Origin: Oscillospiraceae bacterium
GTDB taxonomy: Bacteria > Bacillota > Clostridia > Oscillospirales > Ruminococcaceae
Assembly: GCA_021203065.1 (NCBI GenBank)
Contig: JAJQBX010000018.1
Span: 310,001-374,000 of the forward strand
DNA length: 64,000 nucleotides
Direction: 5' to 3'
Each line of letters begins with the position of its first letter. The first letter of the stretch is position 1. Positions 49,527 to 57,549 of the stretch are shown one piece after another. The position numbers and the translations under genes were made by a program. Below the pieces are notes generated by a model. The model did no database searches and was not told where the DNA came from. It worked only from the letters and a program-made list of their open reading frames with translations.

Positions 49527-51104
49527 CTATAATTCGCCCATATGCCTGAGCTCTTTTTCGTAGCCCATCCTGTAGAACCACGCCTTGAACTGGTCGGAGG
49601 AAATCATCCAATCGATCTCTTTTGTAGAGTGACCGGCGATGGCAGAAATGAGAGTGTCCAAAGAATCAACAGTCTTTCCAAAAATATTAATGCTGGACTT
49701 TCCCTGAAGTGCAAAGCAAATTGTGCAGATTGCGGTCATATCTGCATTTGAATTCTTTTTGATGAGCTGCTCAAGCCTGTCAACCTGAGCCTGATCATAC
49801 TGCATTTCTCTCAGATAGGCGACCAACATTCCGGAATACAGAAACTTCACGGCAATCTGGTCTCTTCCGGAAGCCAAAGAATTCACATAGCTTGGAAGGT
49901 CTTGATATTCCTTGCCACAATAAAAGATTTGCGGCGAGCCCTTTTCAAGCAAAAGAAGGAGTCTGAATACAGCAGCATCTTCATCGTGCAGAAGCACAAG
50001 CTGGCGAATTCCGGAAGATAATTCCTTGTCAAATTGTTGCACAAAATCTATAAGCTCTCTTCGCTTGATAACCTTTTTTGCCTGCTCCCAATGAGCTTTG
50101 ATTGCATTTGCAAGCTGATGCAAAGAAGACACGGAAAGTGTCTCTCCGTCAAAGCGTCCGAATATAAGCGGCTTTTTGGGACGTTCCTTTACCGGGCGGG
50201 CATAGGGATCTCTGCTGACAGGACGCATATATTCGCCCTCGAGCCACCGCTTGACCTCATCATATCCCCAGCGACTCTCTTCATCCTCGATGATAAGCCC
50301 TTTGATCAGATTTGAAAAGCGTCCCTCAATCTGGCTGGGTAGCTCAATACCGCTTTCCCATGCCCGTGAAATCTCCTCAACGGACATTCCGGAAAACAGC
50401 GAATGTCCGAGAATCATTCTGCAAAGGACCAGTCCGAATGAACCATAATCGTAGGCGGGCGACATTGCTGCGCTCCACAGAAGAGTCCGGACTCTCGGAG
50501 CATACTCAGGCGTTCCTCTTGCCACATCAATCAGCTTTCCGTTTGCGTTTGTATATCCGCTGACGCCACAGTCGCCAATTACGACACGCTTTTTGCCGTC
50601 AGCGTAGAACAGATTGCTTGGTTTTATATCGCAATGCACAATGCCATGCTTATGCAGTTCATTAAGTCCTTCGTTGATGGAGGGAATAATGACCTCATGG
50701 ATGCTGGCACTGGTAACTTCGGCTTCCTTCTCTAATGTTCCCTCCGGATAATAATCGTATATTTCAAAATACCTGTCCTGATAATCGCCACACTCAACGA
50801 CATGTGCAATATTCGGATGTCGGACATTCATCAGAAAGTCCTGAATCTGGGATGATGGTCTCCATCCGTCATGATAGATTTTGACTGCATACATCTTTCC
50901 CCATTTTCTCGCCATATAGACATCCGCCTGCTTCCCCTGCCCGCTCATAAGAGAGCTTATGATGTAGCTGTCGGCGATGGATTCACCCGGCATAAGGTGC
51001 ATAGAAGTATTTGCGCTGACTCCGCTCGGTGCAACTGTGACGGCTGCATCAATATTATTCTGACCGGCTCGTCCGGGAGCCCTTGTTTCATCCGCATTTA
51101 TCAT
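49527..51104 (-). CDS. Hanks-type Ser/Thr protein kinase
   Basis: 525 residues. The kinase domain (about 45-300) has a Gly-loop SGQGKQADVY, Lys in YAVKIY, catalytic loop HCDIKPSN (HxD kept), a DCG variant of DFG (IGDCGVSG) and an activation-segment end GTPEYAPR. The remaining about 220 residues are an unassigned helical domain. No transmembrane segment or PASTA repeat, so it is cytosolic, unlike PrkC. It overlaps the radical SAM gene by 4 bp and lies in the same operon as an FHA protein. Confidence 0.85.
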   Translation of the reverse strand: MINADETRAPGRAGQNNIDAAVTVAPSGVSANTSMHLMPGESIADSYIISSLMSGQGKQADVYMARKWGKMYAVKIYHDGWRPSSQIQDFLMNVRHPNIAHVVECGDYQDRYFEIYDYYPEGTLEKEAEVTSASIHEVIIPSINEGLNELHKHGIVHCDIKPSNLFYADGKKRVVIGDCGVSGYTNANGKLIDVARGTPEYAPRVRTLLWSAAMSPAYDYGSFGLVLCRMILGHSLFSGMSVEEISRAWESGIELPSQIEGRFSNLIKGLIIEDEESRWGYDEVKRWLEGEYMRPVSRDPYARPVKERPKKPLIFGRFDGETLSVSSLHQLANAIKAHWEQAKKVIKRRELIDFVQQFDKELSSGIRQLVLLHDEDAAVFRLLLLLEKGSPQIFYCGKEYQDLPSYVNSLASGRDQIAVKFLYSGMLVAYLREMQYDQAQVDRLEQLIKKNSNADMTAICTICFALQGKSSINIFGKTVDSLDTLISAIAGHSTKEIDWMISSDQFKAWFYRMGYEKELRHMGEL

Positions 51105-51661
51105 TTCTTTACCTCCGGGATACCGATAGTCAGCATGCTGTTTCCATACAAAACAGTCTGAATCTCACGTTTGCAGGCGTCAAGACCACGGTATAGCTCG
51201 TGATGTCTGAAAACATGAAGCTTCTGGTTCGAAGAGCCTCTTATGCCTATCCCGTCATTAAGCTCGTCGACATAAGGTCCGTCGACTATTACAGCTGAAA
51301 GAGCGATAATTCTGTCGACATACCGATCGTGCCTATCAAGCAGCTCATCCATCGTAAAGCCGGTGTAGATAAGAATATCATCGCTTATAAGAGTAAGCTT
51401 TTCAATCAGGTCGCAAAGAGCCTCTGCCTGCAGAAAGGGCTCGCCTCCGGAAATGGTGAAGCCATCGGGAGATTTTCCGATACGCCTTATGATTCCGATT
51501 ATCTCAGCAGTTGACAATTCTTTCCCGGCTTCTACGGACTTAAGCTCCGGGCTGATACAGCCGGGACAATTACGGTTGCAGCCAGCTGTCCAGATTCCGA
51601 TTCGCTGTCCCGGTCCAAGGGTTTTTACCGGATAATATATTCGTGCGACGCTTAAAGACAT
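51101..51661 (-). CDS. NrdG-like radical SAM protein
   Basis: 186 residues resembling the activating enzyme of anaerobic ribonucleotide reductase. The [4Fe-4S]/SAM motif CNRNCPGC (CX3CX2C, about residue 28), the preceding TLGPGQRIGIWTAG and the SAM-binding ISGGEPF are intact. No nrdD gene is present here, so the target is probably another protein of this operon. I start at ATG 51661 because GGAGCG is just upstream; the longer frame runs into the preceding gene. Its stop overlaps the kinase start. Confidence 0.85.
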   Translation of the reverse strand: MSLSVARIYYPVKTLGPGQRIGIWTAGCNRNCPGCISPELKSVEAGKELSTAEIIGIIRRIGKSPDGFTISGGEPFLQAEALCDLIEKLTLISDDILIYTGFTMDELLDRHDRYVDRIIALSAVIVDGPYVDELNDGIGIRGSSNQKLHVFRHHELYRGLDACKREIQTVLYGNSMLTIGIPEVKK

Positions 51662-51666
51662 AATTA

Positions 51667-52713
51667 TCAACGCTCCGTTGTAAAGTGAGACGAGCAAACG
51701 AGTCTTCCTCCAGACACCGTTCCTCCGCAGAACAGGCAATGTCCGTACCTTTTGCGAAGATATATCTCGTGCCCCATCTGCCACTGATTCATTGCATTTA
51801 CAAGCACATCAGGAGAGATGCAGAACGGTCTTCCGTCTGTGAGAATCCGAAGACATTCTGTCGGTGTCGGTATTTTTCTTGCCAGCTCACTCTGAGACGG
51901 AGAACGGGTTTTGGTCACTACATCTGTCTTAAGGAAATCGAGTGCTTTCGACGGAGCAACGGAAAGAAGATTTCCAATTCCCCAACAATAAGGGACATCC
52001 TGCTTATCAGCTTCATAGGCATCGATATTGAGAAAAGCATGTGTGCCGATTGGCTCCCTGTGCAGAGCACTTGTAAGTACCTCGACGCTCCCTGTACTTT
52101 CATAGCTCAGATAGAAATAATCTCCGCCAAAGAGAGCCCTCCCGCCAAGTCTGCGCTTGCGGATAATCCAGCTGTAACCGGGGCGGCTGACTTCCATGAG
52201 CCTTTTCAGATATTTCATATTTACTGCATTGATATATTCCTGCAAGCCGGGATCAGTCGACCATGTCAGGTCTCTCACCTTGTCCATCCCGCCATAAAGC
52301 ATAATGAGATATACAGCAGTATTTGCGGTCTGCTTCAGCACTTCGATATAGTCCATTATGTCTTTCTTTGGCAGAACCGTTATGCTGTCAGTGAAAGGCT
52401 CAGGAGAACGGAGAAGTCCCACGCAGAGGGACGCCTCGTTTTCTATCATTTCATTGGTCTGACGAATGCTTTGCAGCGTCTGCAATGCGTCATAGGGATT
52501 GGCTCTGAGCTTGTTTATAAGCTGTTCTCCTCTATCTCTCATAGTCCTTCCGATGCCAGAATAGAAGCTATAATCATCGAGAAAGCCCTCCAGCCTGATA
52601 ACGTCATCATCCTGTGTGATCGCATCTTCATACAGCCTATTCAGTTCGGCATCGTGTCCATTGGTCTCACGGCGCAATATATTCAAAAGATAAATTACTT
52701 TCTTTGCATCCAT
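51667..52713 (-). CDS. Unknown protein with C-terminal zinc-ribbon-like motif
   Basis: 348 residues with no recognised family. Mostly helical N-terminal half (about 1-170), a central mixed region (about 190-265, with GGRALFGGDYFYLSYESTG) and a C-terminal CLFCGGTVSGGRLVCSSHF likely to bind zinc. No signal or membrane segment. It lies directly upstream of the radical SAM gene, so it is a candidate substrate or partner of that enzyme. Confidence 0.65.
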   Translation of the reverse strand: MDAKKVIYLLNILRRETNGHDAELNRLYEDAITQDDDVIRLEGFLDDYSFYSGIGRTMRDRGEQLINKLRANPYDALQTLQSIRQTNEMIENEASLCVGLLRSPEPFTDSITVLPKKDIMDYIEVLKQTANTAVYLIMLYGGMDKVRDLTWSTDPGLQEYINAVNMKYLKRLMEVSRPGYSWIIRKRRLGGRALFGGDYFYLSYESTGSVEVLTSALHREPIGTHAFLNIDAYEADKQDVPYCWGIGNLLSVAPSKALDFLKTDVVTKTRSPSQSELARKIPTPTECLRILTDGRPFCISPDVLVNAMNQWQMGHEIYLRKRYGHCLFCGGTVSGGRLVCSSHFTTER

Positions 52714-52732
52714 TCCGCTTCATCCTTATCCG

Positions 52733-53179
52733 TCATTTGTCGTACTGCTGCAGTATCTGAGCAAATGCTATATATCTCGGGTCGTTCGGAGAGTATGACA
52801 GAGCTAAGCTGATATGCTGCAATGCTTCGATCCTTTCGGTTTCTCCTCTTCCGCCACTCAAAGCCAGAATTGCCAGAAGAAATTCCCTGTCTCCGCAGTA
52901 ATTCATTCTGGACAGACTCCGACTCAGCTTGGGGCTATTATATCCCGAGCCGCCTTTCATAGTCAGCTCATAAATGGCGTCAGACATTGCCGTTTGGTTT
53001 GACGCCATGAAACCGGCGGTATTACTGTCAGGAGCAGGTTCTTCCGTTACAGTTATTTTCCTGCCTCTTGAGCGGAGAATATCCCGGGCGGTGCTATTTT
53101 GCTCATATTCTGCGGCAAGAGTGTAGCACTCCTTAAGCAAGGATGACTCCATGCTGCCAAGATTGTCAGAATCTTTCAT
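52733..53179 (-). CDS. Small unknown protein of the operon
   Basis: 148 residues, soluble. The C-terminal part (about 85-145) looks like a helical repeat pair (FLLAILALSGGRGETERIEALQHISLALSYSPNDPRYIAF), reminiscent of a TPR. I place the start at ATG 53179, eight bases after GGAGG; the frame extends further upstream without a ribosome site. A GGAGGGA/TCCCTCC hairpin at 53207-53226 separates it from the preceding gene. Confidence 0.6.
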   Translation of the reverse strand: MKDSDNLGSMESSLLKECYTLAAEYEQNSTARDILRSRGRKITVTEEPAPDSNTAGFMASNQTAMSDAIYELTMKGGSGYNSPKLSRSLSRMNYCGDREFLLAILALSGGRGETERIEALQHISLALSYSPNDPRYIAFAQILQQYDK

Positions 53180-53206
53180 TTTTTCATCCTCCATAACAAG
53201 CAAGCA

Positions 53207-53226
53207 GGAGGGAGCGACTTCCCTCC
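53207..53226. promoter_or_regulatory. Intercistronic hairpin
   Basis: GGAGGGA (53207-53213) pairs perfectly with TCCCTCC (53220-53226) over a 6-nt loop. There is no T-run, so it is more likely an mRNA processing or stability element than a terminator. Confidence 0.4.
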
Positions 53227-53238
53227 CGCTGTCTGCAG

Positions 53239-53571
53239 TCAGATTTTTCTGTTATTGTTTATTGTGCTGGTGAGCTGCCTCAGTGCTGATTCCACTTTCC
53301 CTGCGACTGCAGAAGCACTTGAGTGCACAAGGTATGCTCCAATAATTCCGCCGATTATAAGACATACTCCAATAAACCACGCATTAAAGATACAAAAGAC
53401 AATGCCGACAAAAGAAATGATCAGCAACCAAAAAGATTTTGTCTTGTCCATGCTTGCTTTTTCAAAGGCATTATTTCCTAATCTTGTCGCTTCTTTGCAC
53501 AAATCTGCGTGAGCAATGGAAATCTCGCTTTCGCACCTGTTGATTGCGCCTTTTGCTTCCTGAACTGTCAT
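53239..53571 (-). CDS. Small two-helix membrane protein
   Basis: 110 residues: an N-terminal amphipathic helix (about 5-40), two adjoining membrane helices (about 46-85, FWLLIISFVGIVFCIF and GVCLIIGGIIGAYLV) and a short C-terminal helix. It is the only protein of the operon with convincing membrane segments, so it might tether the complex. It lies 14 bp after the FtsK-like gene. Confidence 0.7.
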   Translation of the reverse strand: MTVQEAKGAINRCESEISIAHADLCKEATRLGNNAFEKASMDKTKSFWLLIISFVGIVFCIFNAWFIGVCLIIGGIIGAYLVHSSASAVAGKVESALRQLTSTINNNRKI

Positions 53572-53585
53572 TTATAATTCCTCCT

Positions 53586-56500
53586 TTATTCACTGATAGC
53601 CTTTTCATACGCTACTGAATATCTGTCTATCCATTCCTTTGCAGGGATGTCGTATGGACGGAAATGAGTGTTTCTGACATCGTTATTGATGTCCATATAC
53701 ACTGCGCTCTTTCCCTTTAAGTTCTTTGAGGGAGCTTCCGAGACAAGATTATCCATCGAATCGTCATCAAGGTCATATGCGATGCGCTTGCCAAACATTC
53801 CGTCGTAGCTGTCGCCGAGAATGTTTTCTATGCTCCTGATTCCCTCGCCCCAGACGATGCTGCTGACGCCTAACTTCGGACCATATGTGAGGATTCTCTG
53901 AAACTTCTCTAACGTACTCAGACCGTCGCTGTCATCATCATAGATTCTGTGAGTGCGCAGCTTTCTTGCTCTGTTGATGCCAAAGAACATCAGGAAAAGC
54001 CGATCAGAGGTAGACTTTCTTCCCTCGGAGCGTGCCATGACCTCATCGTACACAGTATTTATCATGCCTTCAATATCACCGACGCCGGTGATTCCAATCT
54101 GATTCTTAAAGCTGTCCCTGAGATACCTGAAGTCACACTCATCATCCGAAATTTCATCGGCAAACAGGTCTACAATATAGACAAGCTTATTCCTCTTGTC
54201 GTTTTCGGAATGAAGCTCCTCGTAAAGAACGCTCATGGCTGAAAACTCAAACAGACTGAGAGCCATCTTTTCATCTCTTGTTACGATAAGAAGATTGTCG
54301 CTTTCCTTTGGACGAAGCTCGGAAATAAACTGAGTCTTCTTGCCAAAGCCTTGTCCGAGAAGCAAGCCGTAGCTGTCCGAGGAGCTTGTCAGAGGCTGAA
54401 CGGTATCCGGACCGACATTTATCAGCTGGTTGAAGCAGTTATAGTAGTTGTCCTCTGCGTTTGTCAGCATGATTCTTGTATTCAGATTCTTGTAAAGCTC
54501 AGCAACGGCGGGATCTCTGTAGTACTCATCCAGACACTCCAAAAGCTTCTTGCGTTCTTGCTCTTCGAGGTAGCTTACCTGGAAGAAATTATTGGCAGAC
54601 TCCACGCCTCCTCCGTTATTGTAAATAGCTGAACCCGCATCATCATCTCGCCGCAAAACCTCGGCAGCGGTGTTATCGCTGCTCAGGATAGATGAAATGC
54701 CTTCTTCAGCACCCTTTATCGCAATGCGGATTGACATCTGGCTGAAATATGCTTCAAGACCAGAACAATTACGGAAGTCCTGACATGCAAGAATCAGATG
54801 AATTCCCATCGCACGTCCCTGCATTACAAGCCTGTTGATGCAGGAAAGACAATCAGCACTTATCGAGTCACTTTCATCACTCTTGCGGAACAGCTCCTGT
54901 ACTTCGTCGAATATCAGAATCAGCTTAGGAATTTTGGGAACGTCCGAAAGCTCAGAATAGCCGTTAATATCTGATTTGCCATAGCGGCTGAAATATTTGG
55001 TTCTCGTTTCAAGCTCATTGCAGAGCTCTTTGAGCACATTAAGACCGAATTCACGCTCACTGTTCAATGCGACAACACGAAGCGATGGAAGCCTGTATTG
55101 TGTATATATGTTGAACTCAACACCCTCCTTGAAGTCGAGAAGATACAGCTCCACTTCATCCGGAGAGTAGCTTATCATTGTGCTCATGATGAGAGTATGC
55201 AGAAGAGTTGATTTTCCGGCACCGGTTTTGCCTGCTATAAGCGCATGGTGCTCGGTGCTGCCGCCGCCTCTGCCCAAAACCATCTTGACAACATCGTTGG
55301 CACCCTTGATACCCAAAGGAATGTCAATCTCATCATGATTTCCCGTAAACCAGTTGTTGCTGTCATAGATGTCCGACTTAAACATATCCTCAAACTTCTC
55401 TATCTTTCCACGTCTGCGGTCAATTTCATCGCTGAGCAGGTACAGGATGTTGTCCTTGTTTTCTAAGACATCGGACATGTCATCCAACTGCAGGAACAAT
55501 CCCTCATTCTTCTCTCCTACTAATAGCAACTTTTCGCCGATGGCTCTGGTTTCAACTACACTCTGAGATATTTCAGTAACCAGAGTTTCATTTCTCTGCA
55601 TCAGCTTGCCGAGTTCCACATCATTTGCACAGATAAGCACACAGACACCAAGAGAAGCACTGTTTCTTACGATGGCATGAAGGTCTTTGAGTGCGGTATC
55701 GTTGAAGCCGGTCGGGAAGTCGGTGATTGCAAGCACCCTTACAGCTTCCTTTTTCAGTCTGCTTTCCTTGTCGGTGCCATATGCTTGGGTCATATTTTCG
55801 AGTTTCTGGCGGAACGTTGCTATGGCGTTCTCGATGTCACGCTCCTTGCTCCAGATTTTTGTGTCGATGATTCTGGAGGCATTGGGACCCTTTGCGAGCC
55901 TTGGAATATCGGGAAAGCTTGCGCCCATCTCAAGCGGGTCGATCATCGTTGCTTCAAGCTTGCCTGCCGGGAAAGACATGAACAGCTTCAGAAGAAGCGG
56001 TTGCATCATGTTCTGAACTGTCGTTCTCTCATCTGGAGAGTAGCGGATCATGAGGGATATTCCATCGTCAAGGCTCTGGCTGTAGGGAATTCTGACTGTG
56101 TATGAACCGGCTTCTCTTCTGCCGAATTCATCCGCCTGAGTCTCGACGGCTTGTATAACTGTCATATCATCCTTGCTCTGATTGGGTATGGAGCAACCGA
56201 TAGTTCCAAGCATAATCTGTTCTGGAATCAGATCACGGCACTCATAGCGAGCTCCATTGAACCTTGTGGACATAACTCCCTGAGCATAAGCTTTGATTGT
56301 GGCTTTATTGAAGCCGGAAGCGATGTCGGCACGGCGATCTTCGCAGATGCTTCTGTTTTTGGCTTCAAAGCTACGCTCTGTCTGTTCATCTCTTTCGATC
56401 TGCTCACGGCGTGCCTTGTCAATCTTTTCGTTTCTTACTCTTTCAGCTTCGGCAATGCTGCACTCGCACAAGGCTTTATATGCGTTGATTTTCGCACCGA

Positions 56501-57284
56501 TAGCCTTCTGCACTTTATCATTTGCTTGGCGAACGTTGGTCAACGAATAGCTCACAGCACCCCTGACCTCAGAGGCGTTTTCGGGCATATTCGCCTGAAA
56601 GATCTCACAGCCCTGAACAACGTTATTGGCAGCGGTGCGTCTGGTTCCTGTTAAACTAACATTTCTGTCGCGCTCTTCCTGACATTCTTTCTTTTCAGAT
56701 TCGCATTCTCTGTTTGCACTCATGACTTCCGATTCATAAACTTTCTGGCTCTGAGCCTTATTCCGCTCATATTCCTTGCGTGCATTCGCAAGCTCCTGTC
56801 TGAATGCAGAGGTATGCTGCCTGAGTGCCATAAGCGCAGTGGTTGCCTGCTTGTGACCATAAGGCATGTCCCGCCAGTTCATCCAAGGGCGAATCGTGTC
56901 ATCGCCAGCAACACTTACAGATCTTCCAGCCACAACATCGGAATTCAGAACGGACGAAAGCACATCCGCAAACTCAGCCATAGTCTCACTTCTGCCCTCA
57001 TCGCCTGCAGACCCGACAGACGCTTCGGGAATATGCACAGCCGAATCTGGCTTCACAATATCAGATTCCGCAACCGAAACCAGATAGACCTCGCCCGACG
57101 AGCCAATCCCAACAACCTGAACACGAATATCGTCGCCCACTTCCATGCCCTGCTCCTGCACAGCATCCCAGATAATTCCGACCACACCGGGACTAACCTC
57201 AACAAAAGCCCCATACGGTGCAAAACTTCTGATTGTGCCGGTCAACAGCTGACCAACAGAAAGAACTCCATTCAATTCGCTCAT
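53586..57284 (-). CDS. FtsK/EssC-like triple ATPase with N-terminal S1 domain
   Basis: 1232 residues. S1 domain at about 5-72 (SVGQLLTGTIRSFAPYGAFVEVSP); long charged coiled coil at about 155-330; then three ATPase modules. Module 1 (about 365-600) lacks a P-loop. Module 2 (about 655-930) is intact, with GKTGAGKSTLLHTL (about 684) and KLILIFDEVQEL (about 785). Module 3 (about 965-1230) has LLLGQGFGKKTQ in place of a P-loop. Tandem FtsK/SpoIIIE modules with one active unit recall EssC/EccC of type VII secretion, but there is no transmembrane anchor and S1 replaces the FHA domain. Substrate unknown (protein or DNA). Confidence 0.82.
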   Translation of the reverse strand: MSELNGVLSVGQLLTGTIRSFAPYGAFVEVSPGVVGIIWDAVQEQGMEVGDDIRVQVVGIGSSGEVYLVSVAESDIVKPDSAVHIPEASVGSAGDEGRSETMAEFADVLSSVLNSDVVAGRSVSVAGDDTIRPWMNWRDMPYGHKQATTALMALRQHTSAFRQELANARKEYERNKAQSQKVYESEVMSANRECESEKKECQEERDRNVSLTGTRRTAANNVVQGCEIFQANMPENASEVRGAVSYSLTNVRQANDKVQKAIGAKINAYKALCECSIAEAERVRNEKIDKARREQIERDEQTERSFEAKNRSICEDRRADIASGFNKATIKAYAQGVMSTRFNGARYECRDLIPEQIMLGTIGCSIPNQSKDDMTVIQAVETQADEFGRREAGSYTVRIPYSQSLDDGISLMIRYSPDERTTVQNMMQPLLLKLFMSFPAGKLEATMIDPLEMGASFPDIPRLAKGPNASRIIDTKIWSKERDIENAIATFRQKLENMTQAYGTDKESRLKKEAVRVLAITDFPTGFNDTALKDLHAIVRNSASLGVCVLICANDVELGKLMQRNETLVTEISQSVVETRAIGEKLLLVGEKNEGLFLQLDDMSDVLENKDNILYLLSDEIDRRRGKIEKFEDMFKSDIYDSNNWFTGNHDEIDIPLGIKGANDVVKMVLGRGGGSTEHHALIAGKTGAGKSTLLHTLIMSTMISYSPDEVELYLLDFKEGVEFNIYTQYRLPSLRVVALNSEREFGLNVLKELCNELETRTKYFSRYGKSDINGYSELSDVPKIPKLILIFDEVQELFRKSDESDSISADCLSCINRLVMQGRAMGIHLILACQDFRNCSGLEAYFSQMSIRIAIKGAEEGISSILSSDNTAAEVLRRDDDAGSAIYNNGGGVESANNFFQVSYLEEQERKKLLECLDEYYRDPAVAELYKNLNTRIMLTNAEDNYYNCFNQLINVGPDTVQPLTSSSDSYGLLLGQGFGKKTQFISELRPKESDNLLIVTRDEKMALSLFEFSAMSVLYEELHSENDKRNKLVYIVDLFADEISDDECDFRYLRDSFKNQIGITGVGDIEGMINTVYDEVMARSEGRKSTSDRLFLMFFGINRARKLRTHRIYDDDSDGLSTLEKFQRILTYGPKLGVSSIVWGEGIRSIENILGDSYDGMFGKRIAYDLDDDSMDNLVSEAPSKNLKGKSAVYMDINNDVRNTHFRPYDIPAKEWIDRYSVAYEKAISE

Positions 57285-57332
57285 AATAATACCTCTTTCC
57301 TGTAAATTTTTAGTATATCATAATGCTTCTTC

Positions 57333-57536
57333 TCAATCGAAATTGCCGTCGACATGAAGTGCCCGCACCGGCAGATAATTACTGATTTCCTTTTTCTCTT
57401 CAACAGCTTTCATAAGTGCTTCCAGATATTCATCGGTAGTGCAGGCATAATCGCTCGGAAAAGGCGCATATCCAAAAAGCTCCAAATACTTAAGATTATA
57501 CGGTATGCATTTATCTGCGAATTCCATTGAATTCAT
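57333..57536 (-). CDS. 67-residue partner of the metallopeptidase protein
   Basis: No recognised family; acidic, probably helical, with a core YLELFGYAPFPSDYACTTDEYLEALMKAVEEKKEIS. The start ATG at 57536 has GGAGG eight bases upstream; a longer frame overlaps the previous gene. Its small size, acidity and position directly after a putative metallopeptidase toxin fit an immunity or chaperone role, but this is inference only. Confidence 0.55.
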   Translation of the reverse strand: MNSMEFADKCIPYNLKYLELFGYAPFPSDYACTTDEYLEALMKAVEEKKEISNYLPVRALHVDGNFD

Positions 57537-57549
57537 TTTCTGATTCCTC

